Counted from the first letter of the stretch, positions 8,790 through 18,016 are shown. The stretch: 64,000 nt of DNA from Oscillospiraceae bacterium (GCA_017516005.1 JAFWDU010000013.1:20264-84263), one strand, 5' to 3'. Notes: generated from the sequence alone by a model not told the origin. Translations and numbers: made by a program.

Positions 8790-8818
8790 ATTATAATCGC
8801 TTTTGTAGGGATTGTAAA
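8790..8818 (-). promoter_or_regulatory. Promoter of ireB
   Basis: Minus strand TTTACA (8813-8818), 17-bp spacer, TATAAT (8790-8795), about 35 nt before the TTG start. Confidence 0.75.
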
Positions 8819-9069
8819 GCCTATTCTCGATTATTTTTGAGCGAAAAAAGAAAAAATACAGCAGAAATCGGGAAAAAACCGAAAAAAAGGCATTCCGTAA
8901 TCACATGGAATGAAATTATGGCCGAACATTATGTGTTCTACTCAGCCGGAAAACACAGCATCCTGTATTTTTGCTGTTCACACAGGGAAATCCTTCTGCC
9001 GTGTGTTTTTCATCCTTGGATAAGAAAAAACGGGCAATCGAAACAACTCAGCACGGAATCTGCGGACAG
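8819..9069. other. Intergenic stretch, no gene seen
   Basis: AT-rich sequence with A-tracts and a GGAATG-type palindromic patch near 8890-8910. I see no supported reading frame or RNA. It separates the ireB promoter from the pheT terminator. Confidence 0.6.
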
Positions 9070-9124
9070 AAAGGCCCCCGGTGAAAGCAGAGAATCGAAG
9101 TTCTGCTTTCGCCAGGGGCCTTTT
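9070..9124 (-). terminator. Terminator of pheST
   Basis: A long imperfect hairpin: AAAGGCCCC at one end pairs with GGGGCCTTT at the other, and an inner GAAAGCAGA/TCTGCTTTC stem continues it. It sits 24 nt after the pheT stop, with short T-runs on both strands. Confidence 0.8.
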
Positions 9125-9147
9125 ATGTCCCGGTTCCGTTTCCGGAA

Positions 9148-11526
9148 TCAGCGGAGGACGGCGTTGAGTTCTTCTGACAGTTTCTTCAGAACATTGGATA
9201 CAACACCGTCTGAGTCAGCATCGGTGAGCGTCCTGTCGTCCGCACGCAGTTCCAGAGAGAATGCGACGCTCTTTTTGCCGGCAGGGACGCTGCCGCCGCG
9301 GAATACATCAAAGAGGCTGACTTTCCGAAGCAGTTGTCCGCCCGCGGAGAGAATGCATTTTTCAAGAGCAGCGACCGTAACAGGCTCCTCGCAGACCACA
9401 GCGATGTCACGGGTGACTGCCTGATACTTCGGCAGGGGATGATAGACTGCTTCCGGCGCAAGGACCTTTGCAATGTCGGAGAAATTGATCTCGGCGACAT
9501 AGGTGTCGCAGTCAAGATCATAATTTGCGGCTGTAAGAGGATGAATCTGACCGAGAAGGCCGAGATAGATGCCGTCAACACTGACACTGGCACAGCGACC
9601 CGGATGGAAAATGGGGTTGTCCGTTACAGGAGCGAATTCCGGCTCTTTTGCGCCGACAGCCTGCAGAACAGTTTCCACAGCTCCTTTGAGTGCATAGAAA
9701 TCCATCTTTCCGCCGTATGCACCGAGAAGAAGCATCTTGGGCTCTTCCGGGAGACGCTGACCGTCTTTCGGCAGATAGACCTTTGCCAGCTCGTAGAGAC
9801 GAACCTGCTGCGCGTGATAGGAATCATTGCGGGAGAGTACTTCCAGCATGCTGGGAATAGCGGTGGTACGCATCACGCTCCGGTCCTCGCCGAGGGGGTT
9901 CAGAATCCGGATGGTTCGGCGCAGGGGAGAGTCGGCAGGAAGCCGAAGACTGTCGAACATGGCGGGCGATCCGAAGGAGTAGGTCATGATCTCGTCATAG
10001 CCCATTCCGCGGCAGGCGGTACCGGCCTTCCGCTCCAGCACTTCCGCCTGGGACAGTCTGCCCTGTGTGGTGGAACCCTGGAACATGGTTGTCGGCATCT
10101 TGTTGTAGCCGTACAGGCGGCCGACTTCTTCCGCAAGATCCGCCATGCAGCGGAGATCCGGACGCCAGCTGGGAACCTGGACCATGCCGTTTACAACAGG
10201 AATCTCAAGCCGGTTGAGATAGGATACCATCTCAGATTCGGGGAGATTCAGGCCGAGAAGGCGGTTGATTTTCTCCGGCTCAAGAGGGAGCTCCACTGGT
10301 TCGGGGACATAGTTGAGTACGTCGATCACACCGTCGACCACTTCACCGGCACCAAGTAGCTCAACCAGTTCACAGGCGCGATTGACGGCGGGAAGCGTGT
10401 TGAGAATATCCAGGCCTTTCTCGAATTTCGCAGAGGCCTCAGTCCGCATGCCCAGTGCGAGAGCTGTCTGGCGGATGGATGTACCGTCGAAATTGGCGCT
10501 TTCGAAGACCACGTCCACAGTATCATCAACGATCTCGGAGTTTTCACCGCCCATGATGCCTGCGAGGCCAACCGGCTTTTCCGCATCGGCGATGACCAGC
10601 ATGCCGGGCTTAATCGGACGGTCCACGCCGTCAAGCGTCCGCATGGTGTCGCCTTCCACGGCGCGGCGGACAACGATGTGGCCGTTCACGTAACGGTAGT
10701 CGAACGCGTGCATGGGCTGACCATACTCCAGCATGACGTAATTGGTGATATCCACAATATTATTGATGGGACGTACGCCGGATGCGCGAAGGCGCTGGCG
10801 CATCCACTTGGGACTGGGTGCAATTCTGACATTGCGCACCATACGTGCAGTGTAGCGAGGGCACAGGTCCTCAGCCTGTACATCCACATCCAGAAGGTCC
10901 GTAAGAGTGCCTTCTCCGCCGCCCTTTACCACAGGCTCATGGAGCTTAAGAGGCTTCTCAAATGTTGCCGCAACCTCACGCGCGAGTCCGATGACGCTGA
11001 AGCAGTCGGGGCGGTTGTTTGTGATTTCAAATTCAACGACAGAATCGTCATTTCCGATGACTTCGTTGATGTCCTGACCGATGGAGCAGTCCTCCTGAAG
11101 AATCCAAAGACCGTCCTCAGCCGCATAGGGGAAATCGTTGCGGGTCAGCCCCAGTTCCTGAATGGAGCAGAGCATTCCGTTGGAAAGAACGCCGCGAAGC
11201 TTGCCCTTCGTGATCTTAACGCCGCCGGGAAGCGTGGAATTGTGCAGTGCCACCGGAACAAGGTCGCCGACTTTCTGATTCTGAGCACCGGTAACGATTT
11301 GAACAAGATCGGGCTGCCCCACGTTGACCTGGCAGACCCACATGTGATCGGAATTCTCGTGGCGGACCATCTCTTCAATCCGGCCAACGACCACGTTGCT
11401 GATCTCCGCATCCAGTCTTGTAGTGAGCTCCACCTTGGAACCGGAGAGTGTCATGGCCTCGTCAAATTCTCTGTCCGTCGCTTCAATCTGGACAAATTCC
11501 TTCAGCCAGTTTCTGGATAAATTCAT
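9148..11526 (-). CDS. pheT: Phenylalanine--tRNA ligase beta subunit
   Basis: Beta subunit of the alpha2-beta2 phenylalanyl-tRNA synthetase, which attaches phenylalanine to tRNA-Phe. At 792 residues it is normal length. It contains an N-terminal EMAP/tRNA-binding domain (about 40-150), the B3/4 editing domain (about 200-370), B5, the catalytic-like core, and a C-terminal ferredoxin-fold anticodon-binding domain (PLPKYQAVTRDIAVVCEE onward). The ATG at 11524-11526 has GGAGG upstream. It follows pheS by 15 nt and shares its T-box. Confidence 0.97.
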   Translation of the reverse strand: MNLSRNWLKEFVQIEATDREFDEAMTLSGSKVELTTRLDAEISNVVVGRIEEMVRHENSDHMWVCQVNVGQPDLVQIVTGAQNQKVGDLVPVALHNSTLPGGVKITKGKLRGVLSNGMLCSIQELGLTRNDFPYAAEDGLWILQEDCSIGQDINEVIGNDDSVVEFEITNNRPDCFSVIGLAREVAATFEKPLKLHEPVVKGGGEGTLTDLLDVDVQAEDLCPRYTARMVRNVRIAPSPKWMRQRLRASGVRPINNIVDITNYVMLEYGQPMHAFDYRYVNGHIVVRRAVEGDTMRTLDGVDRPIKPGMLVIADAEKPVGLAGIMGGENSEIVDDTVDVVFESANFDGTSIRQTALALGMRTEASAKFEKGLDILNTLPAVNRACELVELLGAGEVVDGVIDVLNYVPEPVELPLEPEKINRLLGLNLPESEMVSYLNRLEIPVVNGMVQVPSWRPDLRCMADLAEEVGRLYGYNKMPTTMFQGSTTQGRLSQAEVLERKAGTACRGMGYDEIMTYSFGSPAMFDSLRLPADSPLRRTIRILNPLGEDRSVMRTTAIPSMLEVLSRNDSYHAQQVRLYELAKVYLPKDGQRLPEEPKMLLLGAYGGKMDFYALKGAVETVLQAVGAKEPEFAPVTDNPIFHPGRCASVSVDGIYLGLLGQIHPLTAANYDLDCDTYVAEINFSDIAKVLAPEAVYHPLPKYQAVTRDIAVVCEEPVTVAALEKCILSAGGQLLRKVSLFDVFRGGSVPAGKKSVAFSLELRADDRTLTDADSDGVVSNVLKKLSEELNAVLR

Positions 11527-11541
11527 GATGAGACCTCCTTC

Positions 11542-12567
11542 TTAAAACTGTTCGAGGAACCGAACGTCATTTTCAAAGATCAGGCGCATATCGCTGATCG
11601 CGAATCTCCGCATCGCCATACGTTCCAGGCCGACGCCGAATGCAAAGCCGGAGTAGACTTCCGGATCAATCCCGCAGCCAGCGAGAACTTTCGGGTGAAC
11701 CATGCCGGCGCCAAGAAGCTCAATCCAGCCCTCGCCCTTGCAGGTTCGGCAGCCGGCTCCGTGGCATTCGAAGCACTGAACATCCACTTCGCAGCTGGGT
11801 TCCGTGAACGGGAAGTGGTGGGGACGGAAGCGGACGACGGCGTCCGGACCGTAGAGCGCTTTGACCATCTGCTCCAGGCAGCCTTTCAGGTCTGTCATGG
11901 TGATGCCCTTGTCTACCACCAGACCTTCCATCTGATGGAACATGGGGGAATGGGTTGCGTCCACTTCGTCCTTGCGGTAGACGCGGCCGGGTGCAAACAT
12001 GCGGATGGGCGGCTGCTGAGTCTCCATGACGCGGATCTGGATGGGGCTTGTCTGGGTACGAAGGAGAACCTCATCGTCCTCTGTAACATAGAAGGTATCG
12101 GAATGGTCTCTGGCGGGATGACCTTCCGGGGTGTTCAGGCGGGTAAAGTTGTAATCCGAAAGCTCCACTTCGGGACCGTCAACAATATCAAAACCCATGC
12201 CGACAAAGACATCTTTGACTTCATCGAGCGCTAGATTCATGGGATGCCGATGTCCCTGTGGAATTCTGGTGCCGGGAACCGTTACATCCAGCGTCTCGCT
12301 TCTGAGCTTTGCCTCAAGCAGTTTTGCCTTGAGCACGTTTCTGCTGGCATCGAGCTTCTGCTCGATTTCGGCGCGGACCGTATTGGCAAGCTGACCCATG
12401 ACAGGACGTTCCTCTGCAGAGAGGCCGCCCATCATTTTCAGGACAGCTGTCAGTTCTCCTTTTTTGCCGAGAAACTGCACGCGCAATGCCTCGAGCTCTT
12501 CCGGGGAAGCGGCCTGTTCAAGGGCTTTCATTGCCGCAGTGCGGATCTGTTCCAGTTGCTGCTTCAT
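11542..12567 (-). CDS. pheS: Phenylalanine--tRNA ligase alpha subunit
   Basis: Catalytic alpha subunit of phenylalanyl-tRNA synthetase, 341 residues. A coiled-coil N-terminal arm (1-90) is followed by the class II core with motif 2 (FAPGRVYRKDEVDATHSPMFHQMEG) and motif 3 (GFAFGVGLERMAM). A Cys-rich insertion CFECHGAGCRTCKGEGW, common in Firmicutes PheS, is present. It is the first gene after a T-box leader and is followed by pheT. Confidence 0.97.
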   Translation of the reverse strand: MKQQLEQIRTAAMKALEQAASPEELEALRVQFLGKKGELTAVLKMMGGLSAEERPVMGQLANTVRAEIEQKLDASRNVLKAKLLEAKLRSETLDVTVPGTRIPQGHRHPMNLALDEVKDVFVGMGFDIVDGPEVELSDYNFTRLNTPEGHPARDHSDTFYVTEDDEVLLRTQTSPIQIRVMETQQPPIRMFAPGRVYRKDEVDATHSPMFHQMEGLVVDKGITMTDLKGCLEQMVKALYGPDAVVRFRPHHFPFTEPSCEVDVQCFECHGAGCRTCKGEGWIELLGAGMVHPKVLAGCGIDPEVYSGFAFGVGLERMAMRRFAISDMRLIFENDVRFLEQF

Positions 12568-12613
12568 ACTCTTCTATAACTCCTTTGTGGTGAGAATTTC
12601 ATCGGGATGGGGC

Positions 12614-12860
12614 AAAAAAAGACCTCCGTCCCATGGGGACGAAGGACACAGTGCCTCCGCGGTACCACCCGCAATTCGCCTGACAGCGCACTTGAAACCG
12701 TTAACGGAGTTATCCGGCGCGCCCTACTCTGGTTCAGGCGGCAGCTCACGGGAGAAAGCCCTGATGCGTCCCGCTGGATGGTTCTCAGCACCCCATCCTC
12801 TCTGAAAGCGGGGGACCCGCATTGGACGGCCCGGTCACAGCTTTTTTCAAAGATCCCGCT
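12614..12860 (-). promoter_or_regulatory. T-box riboswitch controlling pheST
   Basis: The minus-strand leader has the invariant T-box sequence GGGTGGTACCGCG (12658-12670), whose exposed bases pair with the uncharged tRNA acceptor end. A terminator (12614-12645, GGGACGGAGGT stem, 7 T) follows. The distal stem I motifs AGAGAG and GGTGCTGAGA are visible upstream. A TTC triplet at 12754-12756, in the 3' side of stem I, is a plausible phenylalanine specifier. Uncharged tRNA-Phe should favour readthrough. Confidence 0.93.
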
Positions 12861-12861
12861 T

Positions 12862-12890
12862 ACTTTAACACAGGATTTCCGATTTGACAA
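12862..12890 (-). promoter_or_regulatory. Promoter of the pheST T-box leader
   Basis: Minus strand TTGTCA (12885-12890), 17-bp spacer, TAAAGT (12862-12867). Its -35 overlaps five bases of the -35 of the divergent promoter on the plus strand. Confidence 0.8.
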
Positions 12891-12912
12891 GTGTTTTTCC
12901 TTCGTCTATAAT
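12884..12912 (+). promoter_or_regulatory. Consensus promoter of the small membrane protein-nnr unit
   Basis: A perfect TTGACA (12884-12889), 17 bp, TATAAT (12907-12912). It is back-to-back with the pheST promoter, sharing nearly the whole -35 box. Confidence 0.85.
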
Positions 12913-12939
12913 GAGAAAAAATCTGCCTGACGGAGGCGT

Positions 12940-13458
12940 ATGTTTGTGATCTATGAGGATGTGCTCGTGGAGCATCTGGTGAAGCATAAACCGACTGTCG
13001 TGAACATTCTGATTAAGATCGGCGCAATTCTTCTTGGACTGGTTGTCACGTTTACAGCGTGGCTGATCACGCCGACCTACAGCTATCTTCTGTTCACGGC
13101 TGCATGGGTCGCGGCTTATTTCCTGTTTATCTTTCAGAATTACGAATTCGAGTACATCTACTCTTCCGGTGATCTGTATATCGACCGCATCACGGCAAAG
13201 CGGCGCCGCAAGCGTCTTCTTTCGGTTTCCATGGACTCTGTTGTGCTTCTTGCACCCTGTGATGAAGCGCATGAGCATCTCATGAACACTGTAAATCCGG
13301 TAAAAACAGCGGACTGCTCACCTTCCCGGAAGGATGAAAACAGGTGGTTCCTGGTTGCCAAGACCTCTGCCGGAGACCAGTCCATGCTGATTTTCTCACC
13401 CAGTGAACGGATGCTGACGGAGCTCAGAAAAGCGCTGAAAGACAAGGTGCGTGCATGA
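12940..13458 (+). CDS. Small membrane protein of unknown function (possibly DUF6106 family)
   Basis: A 172-residue protein with two adjacent membrane segments (about residues 22-45 and 48-66) and a charged cytoplasmic C-terminal domain (about 70-172). I recall similar clostridial proteins annotated as DUF6106, but that is memory, not a match. ATG at 12940 lies only 3 nt after GGAGG, so a GTG at 12946 may be the real start. It overlaps nnr by 4 nt (ATGA), which couples their translation. Expression from a perfect consensus promoter suggests a housekeeping role. No function is claimed. Confidence 0.75.
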   Translation: MFVIYEDVLVEHLVKHKPTVVNILIKIGAILLGLVVTFTAWLITPTYSYLLFTAAWVAAYFLFIFQNYEFEYIYSSGDLYIDRITAKRRRKRLLSVSMDSVVLLAPCDEAHEHLMNTVNPVKTADCSPSRKDENRWFLVAKTSAGDQSMLIFSPSERMLTELRKALKDKVRA

Positions 13459-14963
13459 ATGTTTATCTGCCTGAAGATATGAAGGCGATTGACCGGGCTG
13501 CGATTGAGAAGCTCGGCATTTCGTCTGTCCTGCTCATGGAAAATGCTGCCAGAGCACTGGCGGAGACTGCGTGCGAACACCTGCAGGACCGGAAAACAGA
13601 GACCTGGTTTCTCTGCGGAACAGGCAACAACGGCGGCGACGGCATTGCCGCCGCCCGTTTTTTGCTGGAAGCCGGCTATCCGGTACGCTGCTTTCTTCTT
13701 GGCAGGGAAGAAGCACTTTCACCGGACGCGTCGGAAATGCTCCGGAGACTGCGTGACAGCTGGGGAGATATTGAACCCTTTACACCGGAACTGAAAGGAT
13801 CACCTGGCGTGATTGTTGACGCCATGTTCGGCTTCAGTTTCCATGGTGCCCTCCGCGGCGAGTATCTGGAGGCTGCCAGGTGGATCAACCGCTCCGGCGC
13901 TTTTGTAATTGCCTGCGATCTGCCCAGCGGAGTGGATCCCAGAACCGGAAAAGTGGAATCCGAGGCAGTTCGTGCAGACTGCACGGTGACCATGACGGGA
14001 TTCAAGACGGGACTGCTTCTGGCGCCAGGATCGGAATACGCCGGCAGGGTGGAGGTTGTCTCCATTGGGATTCCGGAAGCAGCGCTGGTACGGAAACCTG
14101 TGGCGAAAGTAACACAGATTCAGGATGCGGCAGCCTGCTATCCGCGGCGGCCGAGAAACTCCCACAAGGGGAACTACGGAAAGGTTCTACTGCTCTGCGG
14201 AAGTGAAGGCTTTACGGGAGCAGCTGCCCTTGCCGCAAAGGCTGCGCTCCGCGCGGGTTCCGGACTTGTATATCTTGGTGTTCCAAGATCCGTTTATCCC
14301 ATTCTCGCTTCGAAGCTGGATGAAGCGGTTGTTTTCCCCCTTGCGGACAGGGAGGGGCATTTTTCAAGAGATGCGCTGCCAGAAATCGCAAAACGGCTGG
14401 ATGGAATGGATGCGTGTCTGATTGGCCCGGGACTTGGCCGCAGCTGGGATGTGCAGACCATGGTGCGGGAGATGATGACCTGGATCCAATGCCCCACGGT
14501 GGTTGACGCGGACGGATTGAACGCACTTGCAGAGGAACCGGAGGAGATCCGCCGCGCATATGCGCCTCTGGTGCTGACGCCCCATGACGGGGAACTCTCC
14601 AGACTGGGAGCTGCTCCCGAGCCTGGCGCGCGTCTCGAAGGCGCGAAAATATTCGCGAAAACGCACGATGTCACACTTCTATTAAAAGGCTTCAGGACGA
14701 TCATCACGGACGGCACACAGACCTATGTCAATCCGACCGGAAATCCTGGCATGGCAGTGGGCGGCTCCGGAGATGTGCTCTCCGGTATTCTGGTCAGCCT
14801 GCTTGGAAGAGGGATCTCTCCGGTCCAGGCTTCCGCTGCAGCCGCATGGATTCACGGAGCGGCTGGAGATCTGGCCGCCTCAGAGTTCGGTGAAGCATCC
14901 ATGCTCCCGACAGACCTGATTACGAAAATTCCGGATGTGATCCGACCTTTGGAAACCATTTGA
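13455..14963 (+). CDS. nnr: Bifunctional NAD(P)H-hydrate repair enzyme
   Basis: Repairs hydrated NADH and NADPH. The N-terminal YjeF_N half (about 1-215; NNGGDGIAAARFL, DAMFGFSFHG) is the epimerase that interconverts R and S hydrates. The C-terminal ribokinase-fold half (about 225-500; SHKGNYGKVLLLCGSEGFTG, GPGLGR, VGGSGDVLSGIL) is the ADP/ATP-dependent dehydratase. At 502 residues it has the usual fused length. It overlaps the preceding gene by 4 nt and is followed at 64 nt by alr. Confidence 0.95.
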   Translation: MNVYLPEDMKAIDRAAIEKLGISSVLLMENAARALAETACEHLQDRKTETWFLCGTGNNGGDGIAAARFLLEAGYPVRCFLLGREEALSPDASEMLRRLRDSWGDIEPFTPELKGSPGVIVDAMFGFSFHGALRGEYLEAARWINRSGAFVIACDLPSGVDPRTGKVESEAVRADCTVTMTGFKTGLLLAPGSEYAGRVEVVSIGIPEAALVRKPVAKVTQIQDAAACYPRRPRNSHKGNYGKVLLLCGSEGFTGAAALAAKAALRAGSGLVYLGVPRSVYPILASKLDEAVVFPLADREGHFSRDALPEIAKRLDGMDACLIGPGLGRSWDVQTMVREMMTWIQCPTVVDADGLNALAEEPEEIRRAYAPLVLTPHDGELSRLGAAPEPGARLEGAKIFAKTHDVTLLLKGFRTIITDGTQTYVNPTGNPGMAVGGSGDVLSGILVSLLGRGISPVQASAAAAWIHGAAGDLAASEFGEASMLPTDLITKIPDVIRPLETI

Positions 14964-15027
14964 CGCATTTTGTCCGGATTCTGTCCGGAACATTAGACGC
15001 AAAATTACGTTCAGGAGGCGTTTTGCC

Positions 15028-16200
15028 TTGGAATATCAGAAGAAGACCTGGGTTGAGGTGGACCTGGACCGACTGGCGCATAATTATCATGTGATCCGTT
15101 CCGCCATCCCGGATCAGACCCGTTTTTTGGGTGTGGTCAAAGCCGATGCATACGGCCATGGTGCCGTGCCGGTCAGTCTCCATCTTCAGGAGCTGGGAGC
15201 TGACTATTTCGCTGTTTCCAATCTGGATGAGGCGATTCAGCTACGCCGGGGCGGAATTGACCGCCCGATCCTGATTCTGGGGTATACACCGCCAGAATTC
15301 GCAATTGAGATGACTCTGCTGAAGATTACGCAGGAGGTTCACAGCCTGGAGTATGCGAAAGCACTCTCCAAGAGCCTTCCTGTGGGACAGACGCTTCGTA
15401 TTCATATCAAGCTGGATACGGGAATGTCACGGCTGGGCTTTTTCTCCTACGACAGGCCGGAGACGGCAGATGAGATCCGGGAGATCTCTGAGCTTCCGCA
15501 TCTGCAGATTGAAGGCTGCCTGCAGCATTTTGCGGCAGCTGACGGAAGAAGTACGGACGATCGGGCATATACCAGGCTGCAGTACCGGAGATTCCAGGAA
15601 ATGCTGGATCAGATCCGCGCCCTTGGCGTGGATCCCGGAATCTGCCATTGCGCAAACTCCGGTGCGGTAATTGATTATCCGGAATACGCCATGGATATGG
15701 TTCGGCCGGGCATTGCCACCTATGGTTTGTCTCCCAGTGAAGAACTCAGCGGCGTGCTGGACCTCAAACCGATTCTCAGCTGGAAGGCGAGCATCGGGCA
15801 GATCCGCAGTTTTCCCGCAGGTGTCAGTATCAGCTACGCCCGCACATTTACCACGGCGCGGCCCAGCCGGATCGCTGTTCTTTCCGTGGGATACGGCGAC
15901 GGCCTTTCCAGGGCGCTGTCGAACGGATGGGAAGTAGTGCTGCACGGTAAGCGGGTACCGATTGTTGGAAGAATCTGCATGGATATGTGCATGATTGATG
16001 TGACGGACGTTCCGGAGACAAAGGTGGAGGATCCCGTTACCTTAATCAGCAGTGAAGCCACAGAAGGCATCACCGCTGAGGATATGGCGCAGCGCCTCGG
16101 AACGATCTCCTATGAAGTTCTGTGCGGTATCAGCAAACGCGTTCCCAGACTGTATCTTCGGAACGGGGAAGTAGCAGATGAACTGCGTTATATTGTCTGA
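15028..16200 (+). CDS. alr: Alanine racemase
   Basis: PLP enzyme that makes D-alanine for peptidoglycan. In the 390-residue product the PLP lysine is Lys38 in VVKADAYGHG. The catalytic tyrosine lies in SYARTF of the C-terminal beta-domain, followed by GYGDGL and RICMDMCMIDVT. The start is TTG at 15028-15030, with AGGAGG 10 nt upstream and the normal N terminus YQKKTWVEVDLDRLAHN. The nnr-alr order recurs in many Firmicutes. No separate promoter is evident, so it is probably transcribed with nnr. Confidence 0.96.
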   Translation: MEYQKKTWVEVDLDRLAHNYHVIRSAIPDQTRFLGVVKADAYGHGAVPVSLHLQELGADYFAVSNLDEAIQLRRGGIDRPILILGYTPPEFAIEMTLLKITQEVHSLEYAKALSKSLPVGQTLRIHIKLDTGMSRLGFFSYDRPETADEIREISELPHLQIEGCLQHFAAADGRSTDDRAYTRLQYRRFQEMLDQIRALGVDPGICHCANSGAVIDYPEYAMDMVRPGIATYGLSPSEELSGVLDLKPILSWKASIGQIRSFPAGVSISYARTFTTARPSRIAVLSVGYGDGLSRALSNGWEVVLHGKRVPIVGRICMDMCMIDVTDVPETKVEDPVTLISSEATEGITAEDMAQRLGTISYEVLCGISKRVPRLYLRNGEVADELRYIV

Positions 16201-16225
16201 TTGGAATGCTGCACGTAAGTTTTCC

Positions 16226-16254
16226 TTGCATGTCAATGCCAAATCGGGTATAAT
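16226..16254 (+). promoter_or_regulatory. Promoter of the secreted unknown protein gene
   Basis: TTGCAT (16226-16231), 17 bp, TATAAT (16249-16254), about 80 nt before the start at 16338. Confidence 0.7.
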
Positions 16255-16337
16255 GACTCGCGTAGGTTTACAGAAAATGACCTGTTTCATTTGAAAAGGT
16301 ACGGAATTTTGCCCCTTTTCTGAAAATGGAGGAAATT

Positions 16338-16850
16338 ATGTCTAAGAATAATCTTCTGTACAAGCTTCTTGCGCTTGTCGTGTCTGTAGCTGTAATTGCC
16401 GGCCTTGCCGTCTTTGCACTTGGCGCCGGATCGTCCGCGGGAACCAGTTCGGATCCCCTCGTTACGCTTAGCTACGTCAATGAAACATTCAAGAAAGAGC
16501 TTCTTGATGAAGTGCAGAAAAGAATCGACCTGAATCAGTATGATGTTGACAGCCAGATTGCCGCACTTGCAGAGAGTTTCTCCAGTTCTGTGGCCGCTTC
16601 TTCCGGCTATGCGGAGCAGACTCCGTACATGACAGTGGAGATTTCGGCGGGTAACACGCTGGATCTTCCTGCCGGCTCGGAATTCCTGGTGCTTTCCGGA
16701 AACGGAAAGGTCAGTGTCAATATGGCGGTTGACACCACTTCCGGTAAGAATCTTTCGCATTCTGATGCGATCTCTGAGAATCATTTCATTGTCTGTCCGG
16801 CAGACTGTCAGATTCAGGCATCGAGTGCCATGCGGATTCTGGTCAAGTGA
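16338..16850 (+). CDS. Membrane-anchored or secreted protein of unknown function
   Basis: A 170-residue protein with an N-terminal hydrophobic segment (about residues 8-31, signal peptide or anchor). A helical stretch rich in charged residues (about 48-85) and a C-terminal beta-rich part follow. The pattern GNTLDLPAGSEFLVLSGNGKVSVN resembles small extracytoplasmic sensor or adaptor domains, but I do not recognise the family. ATG at 16338 is chosen because GGAGG lies 6 nt upstream; an in-frame ATG at 16326 overlaps that site. It is monocistronic, with its own promoter and a terminator hairpin. Confidence 0.7.
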   Translation: MSKNNLLYKLLALVVSVAVIAGLAVFALGAGSSAGTSSDPLVTLSYVNETFKKELLDEVQKRIDLNQYDVDSQIAALAESFSSSVAASSGYAEQTPYMTVEISAGNTLDLPAGSEFLVLSGNGKVSVNMAVDTTSGKNLSHSDAISENHFIVCPADCQIQASSAMRILVK

Positions 16851-16863
16851 TCAGTGAAAAGGG

Positions 16864-16889
16864 AAGGCGTCCGTTCCGGACGCCTTTCG
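16864..16889 (+). terminator. Terminator after the secreted unknown gene
   Basis: A perfect 10-bp stem AAGGCGTCCG/CGGACGCCTT with a 3-nt loop and a short TTTCGT tail. Confidence 0.7.
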
Positions 16890-16979
16890 TGCATGATAGT
16901 GAGAGATTACTGGCTTTTTATCGAGATCAGCAGATGATTTCTATATTTTTTTTATTATAAATTAGTACAAAATTCATTC

Positions 16980-17008
16980 TTGACATGAAGTAGGATTTTC
17001 AGTATAAT
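16980..17008 (+). promoter_or_regulatory. Promoter of the rplU operon
   Basis: TTGACA (16980-16985), 17 bp, TATAAT (17003-17008), a perfect consensus as expected for ribosomal protein genes. Confidence 0.88.
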
Positions 17009-17014
17009 TGACAG

Positions 17015-17092
17015 GCCGCGTCGAAGAGGCTCAAAGCGAGATTATCTCCGCCTCCAGAGCGAGACTACAAATAAGGTAGGTGCAAAGAAATC
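17015..17092 (+). promoter_or_regulatory. Probable L21 leader element
   Basis: About 78 nt of transcribed leader ahead of rplU, with partly repeated GAGGCTCAAAGCGAGA and CTCCAGAGCGAGAC segments and a purine-rich 3' end. Its position and look agree with the Firmicutes ribosomal L21 leader, an autoregulatory RNA. I have not matched a covariance model. Confidence 0.5.
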
Positions 17093-17404
17093 ATGCAGGC
17101 TATTATTGTCACAGGCGGCAAGCAGTACAACGTCTCTGAGGGCGATGTCCTCTACATCGAGAAGCTGAACTGCGAGGCGGGCGACAAGATCAGTTTCGAC
17201 CAGGTTCTTGCGATCGTTGACGGAGAGAACTCCAAGTTCGGTACTCCCACGGTTGCCGGAGCAAAGGTGGAAGCCAGCGTCGTCAAGAACGGCAAGGGCA
17301 AGAAGATTTACGTCTTCAAGTATCGGCCGAAGAAGGACTCCAAGTCCATGCGCGGCCATCGTCAGCCGTATACCAAGGTGCAGATCGAGAAGATCGTGCA
17401 GTAA
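17093..17404 (+). CDS. rplU: 50S ribosomal protein L21
   Basis: Large-subunit ribosomal protein that binds 23S rRNA, 103 residues. [25 protein letters not shown] and the C-terminal [22 protein letters not shown] are classic L21. Its stop codon overlaps the ATG of prp by one base (TAATG). The rplU-prp-rpmA order is conserved in Firmicutes. Confidence 0.98.
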   Translation: MQAIIVTGGKQYNVSEGDVLYIEKLNCEAGDKISFDQVLAIVDGENSKFGTPTVAGAKVEASVVKNGKGKKIYVFKYRPKKDSKSMRGHRQPYTKVQIEKIVQ

Positions 17405-17727
17405 TGACTACGGTTTCATTTAAAAACGAGCAGGGAAGAATCACTGGTTTTACCTGCGAAGGGCACTCCGGTTATGCGGAAGCCGGCGCGGATATCATCT
17501 GCGCGGCAGTATCTACGGCCGTCCAGTTTGCAACAGCCACCATCTGCGATGTGCTTGGTGTCAGCTGCAAGACGAAAGTAGACGAGGAAAACGCGCTGAT
17601 CCGGCTCAGCCTTCCCGCTGTCTGCGAGGAGGAGGACGCCGCACAGGCGGTTCTCAGCGGAATGATGCTCACCCTGAGCGCCCTGCATGACGAGTATCCG
17701 GATTATATCGAAGTTTTGGAGGTGTAA
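17404..17727 (+). CDS. prp: Ribosomal-processing cysteine protease Prp
   Basis: A 107-residue cysteine protease of the YsxB family that trims the N-terminal extension of ribosomal protein L27. The catalytic pair is visible as His21 ([11 protein letters not shown]) and Cys33 (DIICAAVS). It lies between rplU and rpmA, the usual place. Its substrate next door has the expected cleavable leader, so the processing system looks intact. Confidence 0.93.
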   Translation: MTTVSFKNEQGRITGFTCEGHSGYAEAGADIICAAVSTAVQFATATICDVLGVSCKTKVDEENALIRLSLPAVCEEEDAAQAVLSGMMLTLSALHDEYPDYIEVLEV

Positions 17728-17731
17728 CTCT

Positions 17732-18016
17732 ATGCTGAATATTGGCTTCCAGTTTTTTGCCCATAAAAAGGGCGGCGGCTCCACCAAGAACGGCCGTGAT
17801 TCCGAGTCCAAGCGTCTTGGCGTGAAGCGTGCTGACGGTCAGTTTGTTCTGGCCGGCAATATCCTCGTGCGTCAGCGCGGCACTCATATCCATCCCGGTG
17901 TCGGCACCGGTATTGGCAGCGACGATACGGTTTATGCCACCATCGACGGCGTTGTCCGTTTTGAGCGCCTCGGCAGAGACCGCAAGCAGGTCTGTGTTTA
18001 CGCTGTAGAGCAGTAA
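17732..18016 (+). CDS. rpmA: 50S ribosomal protein L27 with cleavable N-terminal extension
   Basis: L27 lies near the peptidyl-transferase centre. The 94-residue precursor begins MLNIGFQFF, the Firmicutes extension removed by Prp before [21 protein letters not shown], the mature N terminus. ATG at 17732 follows GGAGG. The open frame upstream of this ATG lies within prp and is not used. Confidence 0.97.
   Translation: MLNIGFQFFAHKKGGGSTKNGRDSESKRLGVKRADGQFVLAGNILVRQRGTHIHPGVGTGIGSDDTVYATIDGVVRFERLGRDRKQVCVYAVEQ

Noticed and set aside
9334..11520. Plus-strand frames of 280-341 codons opposite pheT
   Set aside because: Antisense shadows of a complete, well-conserved pheT.
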